39,868 bases of DNA from Candidatus Omnitrophota bacterium (GTDB taxonomy: Bacteria; Omnitrophota; Gorgyraeia; S143-82). The notes beneath the pieces are model-generated. The model saw nothing but the letters and a program-made list of their open reading frames with translations. It made no database searches and was not told where the DNA came from. Below are positions 17,954 to 27,215 of the stretch, in pieces. Numbering within the stretch: position 1 is the first letter of the stretch; every line of letters starts with the position of its first letter. Both the position numbers and the translations under genes were made by a program. The stretch covers positions 1 to 39,868 of the forward strand of contig WGAY01000016.1 in the NCBI GenBank assembly GCA_015494585.1, in the 5' to 3' direction.

Positions 17954-18927
17954 CGAAAAAACTCCTCTCTTATACGCTCTCCAGCCAGGCTATCCAGGCC
18001 ATATCCTTCCTGCCACCAGCCCTTTTCCAACCCAAGAGAAATCGCCCAGTTCTGGACCCTTTTATACTCCTCTACAGTTATCCTCCTGTTTATTTCCTCA
18101 AATTGTCTAGATCGAAATACGGGCATATACTGGCTCATAAGGGATATAAATACCTCCTTTCCTAAGTTTTCTCTTATCCATGATAGGGTGGAGAAGGATC
18201 CTGATGCATCTTCGGGCAGGACTAGATGACGAATGATAAGTCCTCTAAGGATAACGCCAGTCTTGCTGTCAAAGATATAATCACTCACCTGACGATGCAT
18301 TTCAAGCACTGCCGCCCTGCTGGTCTTGGGGTAATCGGTAACAGAGGAAAGTCTAGATGACCAATAACGGGAAGAATACTTTATATCTGGAAGATAGATA
18401 TCGAAAATTCCTTCCAGAAGTCTTAATACCTCGACTCGTGCATATCCAGAGCTGTTATACACTATCGGTATACTTAATCCATTAGAAACGGCTATATCAA
18501 GGGCAGAGATAATATGGGGAATATAGTGTTCAGGGGTCACTAAGTTGATATTATGAGCACCCATTTTTTGTAGTTCTAGCATCATTTTGGCCAGATCACT
18601 AATACTATAATCTTCCCCTTCACCACACTGAGAGAAATTGTAATTTTGGCAAAAGACACACTTGAGGGGACAATTAGAAAAAAATATTGTTCCTGAACCT
18701 CTAGTACCACTTATAGGAGGCTCTTCCCCCCTATGAAGCATATACCCTGCTATCTTTAATTTATCATCTGAACCACACAGACCTTTCTCCCCTACACTCC
18801 TGTTTGCCCCACACTCTCTAGGGCACAGTCTGCATGGAGAAAAAAGCTGCCACAACTGCTTCGTTATTGACTTCAGCTCACCTATTTTATAAAGGTGAAT
18901 ATAGGATGGCGAGTATTTATTGGCCAC
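17950..18927 (-). CDS. PflX-like radical SAM protein
   Basis: CRLCPRECGANRSVGEKGLCG N-terminal Cys cluster; radical SAM motif CPLKCVFCQN; NLVTPEHY; YNSSGYARVEVLRLLEG. Confidence 0.85.
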   Translation of the reverse strand: MANKYSPSYIHLYKIGELKSITKQLWQLFSPCRLCPRECGANRSVGEKGLCGSDDKLKIAGYMLHRGEEPPISGTRGSGTIFFSNCPLKCVFCQNYNFSQCGEGEDYSISDLAKMMLELQKMGAHNINLVTPEHYIPHIISALDIAVSNGLSIPIVYNSSGYARVEVLRLLEGIFDIYLPDIKYSSRYWSSRLSSVTDYPKTSRAAVLEMHRQVSDYIFDSKTGVILRGLIIRHLVLPEDASGSFSTLSWIRENLGKEVFISLMSQYMPVFRSRQFEEINRRITVEEYKRVQNWAISLGLEKGWWQEGYGLDSLAGERIREEFFR

Positions 18928-18953
18928 TGTTTCCTTCTTCCTACTTGAGTATC

Positions 18954-20051
18954 TTATTTTTCAAGTAAATCTATGTATCTGGATATCATCTTATCCAGAG
19001 AAAATATCGACTCAACTCGCTCTCTAGCAAGGCGCCCTATCTCTATCCTGGTATTGACATCACTATAGAGACTCAATAATGCACCTGCCAGGTCCTGAGG
19101 ATTATTGGGATCCACATAGACCCCTGCCCTGCCTAGCACCTCTCTGTTAGGCATTATATCACTGGCTATAATTGGCTTGCCTGAGGCCATATACTCCAGA
19201 AGTGTATTTGACATCCCCTCACTCAAAGATACCTGCAGGCATATATCGCTATCTTTAAGTATATCCTCGACAGATTCAACCTTGCCTTTAAACTCTATCA
19301 CTGCCTCTAGTCCAAACATACGCACTAATTTCATTAATTGATCTCCATAACCCCTGTCTGAGCCTACAAATAAGACCCTTAGATGGTGGATTTTGTCTTT
19401 CAGTATATCCACTGCCCGTATCACCAGATCATGATTTTTTATAGGCGAAAGATTGGCCACGTAGACGACTGTGAATGTACCTTCTTTTTCCTTGCATCCC
19501 AGTCCAGGAGTAAATCTATCCAATTCTACTCCATTTGGAATAACACATAAATTAGAAGTTTTTAAGGCCTGTCTCTTCTTGATATTTTCAGCGACTGACT
19601 TTGAGACTGCGCAGACATAATCCATTCTTGGATTTATGAGCCATCTATATACAAGTCTGTGATACGGCCGCATCCAGAATCCGTCGTCACGACGCATAGA
19701 AATTATCTTTCCATTAAATGAGCCGCGGATAAACATAGCAAGCCATAGGTCAGATCCAAAATGATAGGAAAAAATAGCCCAATAACGCCTCTCTTTGATT
19801 CGTTTTCGCCACAAACAGGCTAACTTCTTTCCCGCTGAAGAGTAGACCCTTTTAATATTTTCCACGAACACCTCTATGCCCTTGCTCTCAAAGAGAAATC
19901 GGTCTTTGCACTCGGATTGTAGCACAAGAATATCTACCTGCCATCCCCTTTCAATCAGGCCTGATGATAACAGGTATATCTGCTTCTCTGCTCCACCCCG
20001 TATATTTTCAAGAAAATCCGTAACGATTAAAAGACGCTTCATAACTCCCAC
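18954..20051 (-). CDS. Glycosyltransferase family 4 (group 1)
   Basis: RGGAEKQIYLLSSGL; VIPNGVELDRFTP; VANLSPIKNHDLVIRAV; SLSEGMSNTLLEYMASGKPIIASD. Confidence 0.88.
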   Translation of the reverse strand: MGVMKRLLIVTDFLENIRGGAEKQIYLLSSGLIERGWQVDILVLQSECKDRFLFESKGIEVFVENIKRVYSSAGKKLACLWRKRIKERRYWAIFSYHFGSDLWLAMFIRGSFNGKIISMRRDDGFWMRPYHRLVYRWLINPRMDYVCAVSKSVAENIKKRQALKTSNLCVIPNGVELDRFTPGLGCKEKEGTFTVVYVANLSPIKNHDLVIRAVDILKDKIHHLRVLFVGSDRGYGDQLMKLVRMFGLEAVIEFKGKVESVEDILKDSDICLQVSLSEGMSNTLLEYMASGKPIIASDIMPNREVLGRAGVYVDPNNPQDLAGALLSLYSDVNTRIEIGRLARERVESIFSLDKMISRYIDLLEK

Positions 20052-20104
20052 CCTGAATTATGTCCCTGTCTTTAATTGTCCTTAATTAATACTTCTTCAT
20101 ACCG

Positions 20105-21451
20105 CTATTCTGCGTTTTGTGTCTTTAATTCATAATACATCCTGCTCACGATGCCGGCTGTCACTGCGAAATACATATTTATAGGTAGGTAAGCAAGCCT
20201 GGTACCAAACATATTGCCTAACAGCAGTGCAAAGGCACTACCAATTACCCCAAGGGCAAGTGTCTTTGAAAGTGAATCTCTAGCCTTATGATAGACCTGA
20301 TAAGCGGCAAATATAACTCTCCATATCAGATATAAAAGGGCCAACAAGGCCGGAATACCCATCTCAAGTGCAATATCGTAATACATATTATGCGTATCCC
20401 TGGGAAGCATAAATCCTGAGGCATTATAACCATATCCTATTATCGGTGACATAGCTATCTTCTGGCGGGCTATCCTCCATACCTGTTTTCGTCCCATTAC
20501 ACTAGCATCCTCGTGTTGTATAGAAGAAAATCTCTCTCTTACTGAGACAGGCCATAGTGGATAGGAAAATATAGTAATTAATACCAGAACAGCGAATAAC
20601 CTGCGGTCCTTTATAAAAGACATCACCCCTGCTCCAAAGAAAAAACTAAGATATGCCCCCCTTGAATATGTAAAAAATAGGGCCCTGACTGCTATAATGA
20701 TAAAGAGAACAAGCCCCCACCTTAGCCATCCAATCTGTGTATGCAATATTACAGAAAATACGAACGGCAGGCCCTGGGCAAAATAGGTACCGAGCTCATT
20801 TGCACCTCCGCCTCCTTCAAAGGTCCCCTTTATCCTCATCTTATCCGAGTAATGCCAGGATGATACTGCTGAGTGTTGGACAAATGTTACCCTGGTTTCA
20901 TAGGCCAGTGCTAATACCATAATAACAAACATTGCCTTTATAAAAATGGGCTTCTTAAAGATATTCATAGAGGCCAACATCACAATATAGAACATAATGT
21001 AACGCTTAAAACTATTTAATTCATCTCCCAATAGGTCATACCCAAAGTAACTAGAACCGCGCACATAAGCCAATATGGCAAAAAATAACATTACCAATAT
21101 GGGTAGGTTTATGGGGGATTGCCTTATAATATCCTCTCTTCTAAGGGCAGATCCCAAAAACCAGCCTAGGATTATTAGTGCAAAGAATATATTGGTCAGA
21201 TTTACCCCTGAACCAAAGTTAAATGTCGTAGTCATAAACGGCTCGTGAATAATTAAAGCCGTCCATACGAGCATCGGTATCTCAGGTGCAAATATAGAAG
21301 AGAAAAACAAGGCACTGCCCAGAAATACCGCAAGGGTTATCTTTAGGCCAAAAGAAAACATTAAAAACAACAGGACAAAGGAAAGGATTATCTCAATAAT
21401 TAAAAGCCATCGCCAATCAACAAATATATATTCTCTTTCATCAATAAACAT
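20105..21451 (-). CDS. O-antigen ligase/polymerase-like membrane protein
   Basis: Multispanning hydrophobic protein; FTYSRGAYLSFF and GYGYNASGFMLPRDTHNMYYDIALEMGIPALLALLYLI typical of the Wzy_C family. Confidence 0.78.
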   Translation of the reverse strand: MFIDEREYIFVDWRWLLIIEIILSFVLLFLMFSFGLKITLAVFLGSALFFSSIFAPEIPMLVWTALIIHEPFMTTTFNFGSGVNLTNIFFALIILGWFLGSALRREDIIRQSPINLPILVMLFFAILAYVRGSSYFGYDLLGDELNSFKRYIMFYIVMLASMNIFKKPIFIKAMFVIMVLALAYETRVTFVQHSAVSSWHYSDKMRIKGTFEGGGGANELGTYFAQGLPFVFSVILHTQIGWLRWGLVLFIIIAVRALFFTYSRGAYLSFFFGAGVMSFIKDRRLFAVLVLITIFSYPLWPVSVRERFSSIQHEDASVMGRKQVWRIARQKIAMSPIIGYGYNASGFMLPRDTHNMYYDIALEMGIPALLALLYLIWRVIFAAYQVYHKARDSLSKTLALGVIGSAFALLLGNMFGTRLAYLPINMYFAVTAGIVSRMYYELKTQNAE

Positions 21452-21535
21452 AATTTATTCTTTATATGCTTGGTTTTTAGTTTTATGCATTATATCATAA
21501 CAGAAACTGATTGTAATTAGCCTCATCTTAATTCC

Positions 21536-22174
21536 TTAATGAACAAGCAATTGTTGGAGGAACCATTTAGTCAGATAAAATTTGAGATCTTCAGAAGACA
21601 AATTATCCTTGGAAATGTTGTTTATTCCAAGGAATACTCCCTTCTCTCCGCAGGGGTATATCAGTCTATTTATGTCGTTTGGAGTTTGAAGGTTTATTGC
21701 CATGCCGTGGTAAGAACACCACTTCTTTATCCCAATGCCAAAAGATACTACTTTGCCCTTATCATACCATAACCCCCTATTTCGTGAAACCAGGCTAATA
21801 CCCGACAAATCCCTTATCGCAGAGATTGCCGATGTCTCTAACATATCCATAAAACGCTTTATTCCCATGCCATAGTATTTTAAAGACAATATCAGATATA
21901 CCACCAACTGATCTGGATAATGAGCAGTAATACTGCCCCCCCTATCGACCTCTATTACCTCTATACCACAGTTGGAAATAACATCAGCTGACACCTTGAA
22001 TAGCTCAGTCCCTGGATTGCGTCCTACCGTTATAACCGGCAAATGTGAACAAAAGATAAGATACCCCTGTTCAGGGTCATCAATTACCTTTTTCAACAAT
22101 GACTTCTGCTTGTCCCAGGCCGTTCGATAGTTGACAAGCCCCCAATCTAATAATTCAATTTTCATAGTGGACAA
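21536..22174 (-). CDS. lipB: Octanoyltransferase LipB-like
   Basis: VITVGRNPG; EVDRGGSITAHYPDQLVVY; KVVSFGIGIKKWCSYHGMAINL (Lys) and IYPCG (Cys) catalytic-site contexts. Confidence 0.88.
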   Translation of the reverse strand: MSTMKIELLDWGLVNYRTAWDKQKSLLKKVIDDPEQGYLIFCSHLPVITVGRNPGTELFKVSADVISNCGIEVIEVDRGGSITAHYPDQLVVYLILSLKYYGMGIKRFMDMLETSAISAIRDLSGISLVSRNRGLWYDKGKVVSFGIGIKKWCSYHGMAINLQTPNDINRLIYPCGEKGVFLGINNISKDNLSSEDLKFYLTKWFLQQLLVH

Positions 22175-22899
22175 AAATCAATGCCTAGGTATCTTTTTAT
22201 CTCCTCAAACACACGCTCAGGGATTGGCTCCTTCTGTATGAGATGGTATTCGTCAACTAGTCTATCCCGTGGAACCAAATTAATATATCCTTTATCGCGA
22301 GCCTCTTTTATCAGCTCAAGGCACCTATCAGAAAACCTAAATCCAAATCTTACTACATAGCGTATCCCGCGCAATATCCTGATAGGATCGTCACAAAAAC
22401 TTCTAGGATGAAGAACATCCAGCACCCCTCTAGAAAGATCATTTTTGCCGCCATGTATATCAATTAATTGACCGAACACATTTTCAGTAGCCTTGAGCAA
22501 TATAGCCATTGCATTTATAGTAAAGTCCCTCCTAAACAGATCATCCTCCAGCCTTGCAGGGGTTATCAAAGGCCGGCTAGCGCAGCTGGGATAGGTCTCT
22601 GTCCTGGCTGTTGCGAAATCCACCCTACCAATATCTGTCCAGACTGAACAGGTACGGAAATATTTATATACTCGCTTTTTGGAAGACGGAAACCAGTGTC
22701 TGACAAAATCTATTGCGTCAGCCTCTAAAACGATGTCGATATCGAAAGAGTCCCTCCCCAAGAGCATATCACGTACACTACCGCCCACCAGGGCAATACG
22801 TATACCTTCCTGCTTGGCATAATTCGCAAGCCTGCCCAGAAATACCTTAATCTTCCTCTCCATAATGGGCATTTTCCCAAGAGATTCGAAAGGCTGCAT
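22162..22899 (-). CDS. tRNA nucleotidyltransferase / poly(A) polymerase head-domain protein (short form)
   Basis: ALVGGSVRDMLLGRDSFDIDIV; RRDFTINAMA; DDPIRILRGIRYVVRFGF; only about 233-245 aa. Confidence 0.82.
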   Translation of the reverse strand: MQPFESLGKMPIMERKIKVFLGRLANYAKQEGIRIALVGGSVRDMLLGRDSFDIDIVLEADAIDFVRHWFPSSKKRVYKYFRTCSVWTDIGRVDFATARTETYPSCASRPLITPARLEDDLFRRDFTINAMAILLKATENVFGQLIDIHGGKNDLSRGVLDVLHPRSFCDDPIRILRGIRYVVRFGFRFSDRCLELIKEARDKGYINLVPRDRLVDEYHLIQKEPIPERVFEEIKRYLGIDFCPL

Positions 22900-23326
22900 C
22901 TATCAGACGTTGGGCAGCTTCGTAGTCCAATTTCATAGACCTGCTGTAAAGATATGACCCTTTAGCGTGTATTTTAAAGGCTTTATGACACAGGTCGCAT
23001 ATATCCTGGGCAACCTGTCTGGACGGTGCAAATCGCTTCTCAGGAGGAGAAGACTTATCCCTCATGCAAGCAACAAAGACCTCTGCATCCTTATTTACCA
23101 TCTCTAGAAACTCATTGGCCAGGTTATCTGCTTCTTTCAATATATCCACTAACTGCCTGCGTACATCCTCGTCCCCGGTTTTATTAAATGTAAATATAAG
23201 CGTCTTTTTAAGGAGGGCAAGCCCCATTGCGGCTACATAAGCCGCAACACTGCCTCCCCCGGGAGCAGGAGAATCTGAAGAAACATCCGCAAGAAAATCC
23301 CTCAATGACTTATCTATAAAGTCCAT
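22847..23326 (-). CDS. Cyclodeaminase/cyclohydrolase family protein (FTCD_C-like), short
   Basis: LRDFLADVSSDSPAPGGGSVAAYVAAMGLAL signature; helical remainder; 159 aa. Confidence 0.75.
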   Translation of the reverse strand: MDFIDKSLRDFLADVSSDSPAPGGGSVAAYVAAMGLALLKKTLIFTFNKTGDEDVRRQLVDILKEADNLANEFLEMVNKDAEVFVACMRDKSSPPEKRFAPSRQVAQDICDLCHKAFKIHAKGSYLYSRSMKLDYEAAQRLIDAAFRISWENAHYGEED

Positions 23327-23347
23327 ACCAATCCCCCTTAAATCTAG

Positions 23348-24430
23348 CTAATTTACATTCGGATAGGAGCCTAGCACTTTCAAATACCTGCACCTCTTTT
23401 CTAGATCTTCTATTGCCTGTTTCACAGGTTTGTCTTTTATATGCCCTTCCAGATCTACGAAAAAGTAATAATCCCATACCTTCTTCTTTGAAGGGCGCGA
23501 CTCTATCTTCGTCAGGTTTATCTTATTGCGTTTGAAAGGTAATAACATATGATGTAGCGCACCGACCTCGTCTTTTACTGAAAAGACTAGGGATGTTTTA
23601 TCCTTGCCAGTCCTTTCAGGTATCTCTTTCCCTATCACCAGAAATCTGGTGAAGTTATGCGAAAAATCCTCTATGGATTCTGCTATTACCTTTAGTCCAT
23701 ATGCCCTGGCCGCCAGATGGCTGGCAATGGCTGCAGAATGTTTTTCCTTCTTCACTAACCTGGCCGCATAGGCTGTACTTGGTACGGGCCTTAACTCAAC
23801 ACCAGGCATATTGGCTTCCAGCCACAACCTACACTGGCCAAATACAATTGGGTGGGAATAGATCCTCTTTATCTCCTGGTCATTTTGGGCCGCAAGCAAA
23901 TTGTGTGAGATCTCCAATAAGATCTGGGAACATATCTTCAGATCTGTGTCTATCAATAGGTCTAAGGTATATGTTACTGCCCCTTCAATAGAATTCTCAA
24001 CCGGTACAACCCCATAATCGGCCTTTCCCTTCTCTACACTAGAAAATACATCGCTGATATTTTGGCAATCGAGATAGTTCGCTGAGGAACCAAATCGCTT
24101 TTGGGCCGCCTCGTGCGTGAAAGAGGCCTGAGGGCCAAGATATGCTATAATAAGTGGTTTCTGCAAGGCCAGCGAGGCAGAAATGATTTCCCTATATATA
24201 GCCTCAAGACTCTTGTCAGGCAGATTACCATCAGAGTATTCCCTCAACTTGGCTATAAGCAGCTCTTCTCTAGCAGGGTCAAATACACTATGCTGATTCC
24301 TCTGCTTGAACAATCCTATCTTGCGACTTATCCTCGCCCTTTGATTCAGAAGCTTGACTATTCTCTGATCCAGACGTTCTATTTGAGACCTTAATCTCTC
24401 CAAGTCCAAGGTCAACCTCCTCTTCTGCAA
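23348..24430 (-). CDS. pheA: Bifunctional chorismate mutase / prephenate dehydratase
   Basis: Chorismate mutase helix LRSQIERLDQRIVKLLNQRARISRKIG; prephenate dehydratase IAYLGPQASFTHEAAQKRFG, PVENSIEGAV; ACT segment ESRPSKKKVWDYYFFVDLEGH. Probable start TTG at 24409 after an AGGAGG Shine-Dalgarno. Confidence 0.94.
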   Translation of the reverse strand: MQKRRLTLDLERLRSQIERLDQRIVKLLNQRARISRKIGLFKQRNQHSVFDPAREELLIAKLREYSDGNLPDKSLEAIYREIISASLALQKPLIIAYLGPQASFTHEAAQKRFGSSANYLDCQNISDVFSSVEKGKADYGVVPVENSIEGAVTYTLDLLIDTDLKICSQILLEISHNLLAAQNDQEIKRIYSHPIVFGQCRLWLEANMPGVELRPVPSTAYAARLVKKEKHSAAIASHLAARAYGLKVIAESIEDFSHNFTRFLVIGKEIPERTGKDKTSLVFSVKDEVGALHHMLLPFKRNKINLTKIESRPSKKKVWDYYFFVDLEGHIKDKPVKQAIEDLEKRCRYLKVLGSYPNVN

Positions 24431-24974
24431 CTTCTCCTATTATATGGTCAAATTCTTCCAATCTAGGCAGGTCCTCCAGAGAGGCCAGACCAAAATAATC
24501 CAAAAATTGAGCAGTTGTAGTATACAAAAATGGCCTGCCTGGAACCTCCTTACGGCCTTCTATCTTGATAAAGCCCTTCTCAAAGAGATTCTTTAACACA
24601 CCGTCACAAGAAACACCGCGAATATCTTCTATTTCTATTTTAGTAATCGGCTGCTTATATGCAATTATCGCCAGTGTCTCAAGCGCAGCCCTACTGAGAC
24701 GCTCTTGCTTGTAAGCCGCATACAACTTACGGATCCAGGGAGAATATTCAGGCTGCACAAATATCCTGTATCCACCGGCGATATGGCGTATACGAAAACT
24801 TCTCTCAGATGCCTCATATTGATTGTTCAACACATCTATAGCCCTGACTACATCAGCGCCCTTTACATCAGCGCCAATAACAGAACATATCTCCTTTACA
24901 GAAAGCGGATGGTCAGCAACCATCAACAATGCCTCTACCAGGGAAACAAGTTCATGACCTACTTCTTCCTTCAT
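24288..24974 (-). CDS. scpB: Segregation and condensation protein B
   Basis: LVEALLMVADHPLSVKEI; RLSRAALETLAIIAYKQPITKIEIEDIRGVSCDGVLKNL; GRPFLYTTT..FLDYFGLASLEDLP. Confidence 0.95.
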   Translation of the reverse strand: MKEEVGHELVSLVEALLMVADHPLSVKEICSVIGADVKGADVVRAIDVLNNQYEASERSFRIRHIAGGYRIFVQPEYSPWIRKLYAAYKQERLSRAALETLAIIAYKQPITKIEIEDIRGVSCDGVLKNLFEKGFIKIEGRKEVPGRPFLYTTTAQFLDYFGLASLEDLPRLEEFDHIIGEVAEEEVDLGLGEIKVSNRTSGSENSQASESKGEDKSQDRIVQAEESA

Positions 24975-25699
24975 GAGAATACTACCTGTTCATTCCTATA
25001 GATCTCGATATCCCCGAAGGCCCTGTCCTGCTTCAGTAGGACCTCACCCAACCTAGTTAGTTCTAGTACTGCCAAGAATAAGGCAACTAACTCTATCCTT
25101 GAGCGTGCCCGAGCAAATAATGCATTTACCCTTATTCGCTTATGATCAAGCAACATATGCAAGAGTTCATGCATCTTATCCTCTACGGTGTAATGCTCTA
25201 CTATAATTTCATGCACAACATCCTCTGGCATGGACTTTAACGCCCGTGAAAACGCCGTAAGCAGCTCAAAGACATTGTTGTTAAGGATAATCTCGCCATC
25301 CTCAAATACCTCATCTATCTCAGGGATAGACCGCCTTGAAAACATATCTTGACGCAACCCCTCTTTCTCTCTCAGTAAACTCGCAGCCTCTTTGACCCTC
25401 TGGTATTCAAGGAGTTGTTCGACAAGCTGTTTCCTAGGGTCCTCTATATCCTCTCCATCCTCAATCTGAGGCCTTGGCAAGAGCATCCTCGACTTAATCT
25501 GCATTAAGGTAGCGGCCATAACTAGGTAATCCCCTGCAAGGTTTACATCAAGCCAGCGCATGGCCTCAATATAATCCAGGTATTGTTCTGTTATATATGC
25601 AATAGGTATATCGTAAATATTTATCTCTTCCTTTTTGATGAGATATAGTAAAAGATCCAAAGGCCCTTCAAATATATCTAGGTTTACTTCGTAGGACAT
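24971..25699 (-). CDS. scpA: Segregation and condensation protein A
   Basis: FEGPLDLLLYLIKKEEINIYDIPIAYITEQYLDYI; AATLMQIKSRMLLP; FLAVLELTRL. Confidence 0.96.
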   Translation of the reverse strand: MSYEVNLDIFEGPLDLLLYLIKKEEINIYDIPIAYITEQYLDYIEAMRWLDVNLAGDYLVMAATLMQIKSRMLLPRPQIEDGEDIEDPRKQLVEQLLEYQRVKEAASLLREKEGLRQDMFSRRSIPEIDEVFEDGEIILNNNVFELLTAFSRALKSMPEDVVHEIIVEHYTVEDKMHELLHMLLDHKRIRVNALFARARSRIELVALFLAVLELTRLGEVLLKQDRAFGDIEIYRNEQVVFS

Positions 25700-26100
25700 T
25701 TCTCTTTTCTAATTCTATCCAATACCCCGTTAACAAATTTATAGGCATCATCATCCCCAAATCGCTTCGCTATTTCCACAGCCTCGTTTATCGAGACCTT
25801 TGGTGGAATATCGTCTAAAAAGATTAATTCAGCAGTCCCTAGGCGCAGGATATTCCTATCAACAACCCCCATTCTATCTATTGGCCAGTTAGAGGCAAAC
25901 TCTGAAATAATCTTATCTATCTCCTGGCGCCTATCATCTACAAGTGAGACCAATCTTCTGGCAAAGTCAATTACATCCCTATCAGTATAGCCCTCAATCT
26001 CAGCTACAGAGTCTAATACATCTGCTGCCTTTTTGCCATTGATATCTGCAGTATAAAGCACCTGAACAGCGCACTGTCTAGCAATAGAGCGTTTCCTCAT
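25684..26100 (-). CDS. nusB: Transcription antitermination factor NusB
   Basis: RKRSIARQCAVQVLYTADING; WPIDRMGVVDRNILRLGTAELIFLDDIPPKVSINEAVEIAKRFGDDDAYKFVNGVLDRI. Confidence 0.96.
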   Translation of the reverse strand: MRKRSIARQCAVQVLYTADINGKKAADVLDSVAEIEGYTDRDVIDFARRLVSLVDDRRQEIDKIISEFASNWPIDRMGVVDRNILRLGTAELIFLDDIPPKVSINEAVEIAKRFGDDDAYKFVNGVLDRIRKEKCPTK

Positions 26101-26102
26101 TT

Positions 26103-26561
26103 CTATTTCAACTTCTCTACAAGATTGACCATCTCCACCGCAGAACGTGCCGCAGATCGTCCTCTATTGCCTGCCTTGCTGCCGGCCCTATCTATTGCCT
26201 GGTCAACACTATCGGCAGTTATCACCCCATATATCACCGGCACCTCTGTAGCCAAAGACACCGAAGCTATGCCCTTTGCTGTTTCACTCGAAACAAAGTC
26301 AAAATGGGGCGTCTCCCCTCGTATTATAGCCGCCAGACAGATGACTGCATCTGCCTTTTTAGTCAATAATTTCGCAGTTAGAGGTATCTCAAACGCACCA
26401 GGAGTCCAGGTAATCGATATATTATCCTTAGAGACCCCCAGGCGCAAGAGTTCATCTACACATCCATCCAAAAGAGATTTCGTAATAAATTCATTGAACC
26501 TCGATACAACTATTGCAAATTTAGCACCTGTATTAACTAGAGAAACACGATATTCATTCAT
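26103..26561 (-). CDS. ribH: 6,7-dimethyl-8-ribityllumazine synthase
   Basis: FAIVVSRFNEFIT; WTPGAFEIPL; ALAAIIRGETPHFDFV-like segment CLAAIIRGETPHFDFVSSE; PVIYGVITADSVDQAIDRAGSKAGNRG. Confidence 0.96.
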   Translation of the reverse strand: MNEYRVSLVNTGAKFAIVVSRFNEFITKSLLDGCVDELLRLGVSKDNISITWTPGAFEIPLTAKLLTKKADAVICLAAIIRGETPHFDFVSSETAKGIASVSLATEVPVIYGVITADSVDQAIDRAGSKAGNRGRSAARSAVEMVNLVEKLK

Positions 26562-26599
26562 GGCATCCTCCTTTAGCTATGGCTAAATATTATCTAATT

Positions 26600-26628
26600 A
26601 GTATATATCCAAATAGACTATTGCTCAA
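26600..26628 (-). promoter_or_regulatory. Putative sigma70-type promoter upstream of ribH
   Basis: Minus strand TTGAGC - 17 nt - TATACT, about 40 nt upstream of the ribH start. Confidence 0.4.
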
Positions 26629-26720
26629 TGAAAATACGCAGCGGCGAGCACCGAAAAAAGCTATCCCAGAGTAATTATCTTCATATAATAAGCAATAATC
26701 CGTATTTTTTGAGGGATACT

Positions 26721-27215
26721 TTACTGTTCTAGTTCTATAATCTCTCCATGTACTTTACCTTTGTCGAGACTCAGTAGACCTACAGAATTAAACAAGCTAT
26801 ATATCCTATCAAACGAGGCGCCTGGATTAAAGAAATATACGCCATCTATTTGTTCATTCATTGGCTGATGTGTATGTCCAAATATAATACAATTAATGTC
26901 AGGGGGAAATTTCTGTCTTATCCTATCCGTGATACCTCCTGGTGGTCCCCATCCATGTATAAGGCCGACCTTTACTCCTTCTATCTCTTCAATAACCACC
27001 TCAGGCAAAGACAAAAGGGATTTATTCGTATCCATGTTGCCCCTTACAGCCGTGACCTTAGCAATAGAAGAAAGCTGCTCAAGCACACGTGGAGAGATTA
27101 TATCGCCTGCATGGAATATCCTATCCACACCTTTAAATACATCGATTATCTTAGCCGGCAATTTCACCTTTTCACTTATAAAATGGGAATCGGAAATAAC
27201 GCCTATCCTTACCAT
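26721..27215 (-). CDS. YfcE/MJ0936-family metallophosphoesterase
   Basis: GVISDSHF; DRIFHAGDII; AVRGNMD; LIHGWG; IIFGHTHQP. Confidence 0.9.
   Translation of the reverse strand: MVRIGVISDSHFISEKVKLPAKIIDVFKGVDRIFHAGDIISPRVLEQLSSIAKVTAVRGNMDTNKSLLSLPEVVIEEIEGVKVGLIHGWGPPGGITDRIRQKFPPDINCIIFGHTHQPMNEQIDGVYFFNPGASFDRIYSLFNSVGLLSLDKGKVHGEIIELEQ

Noticed and set aside
23651-23664. Second dif-like fragment (TTATGCGAA) within pheA
   Set aside because: Only 9 bp match, no central region or second arm, and it lies in conserved coding sequence.
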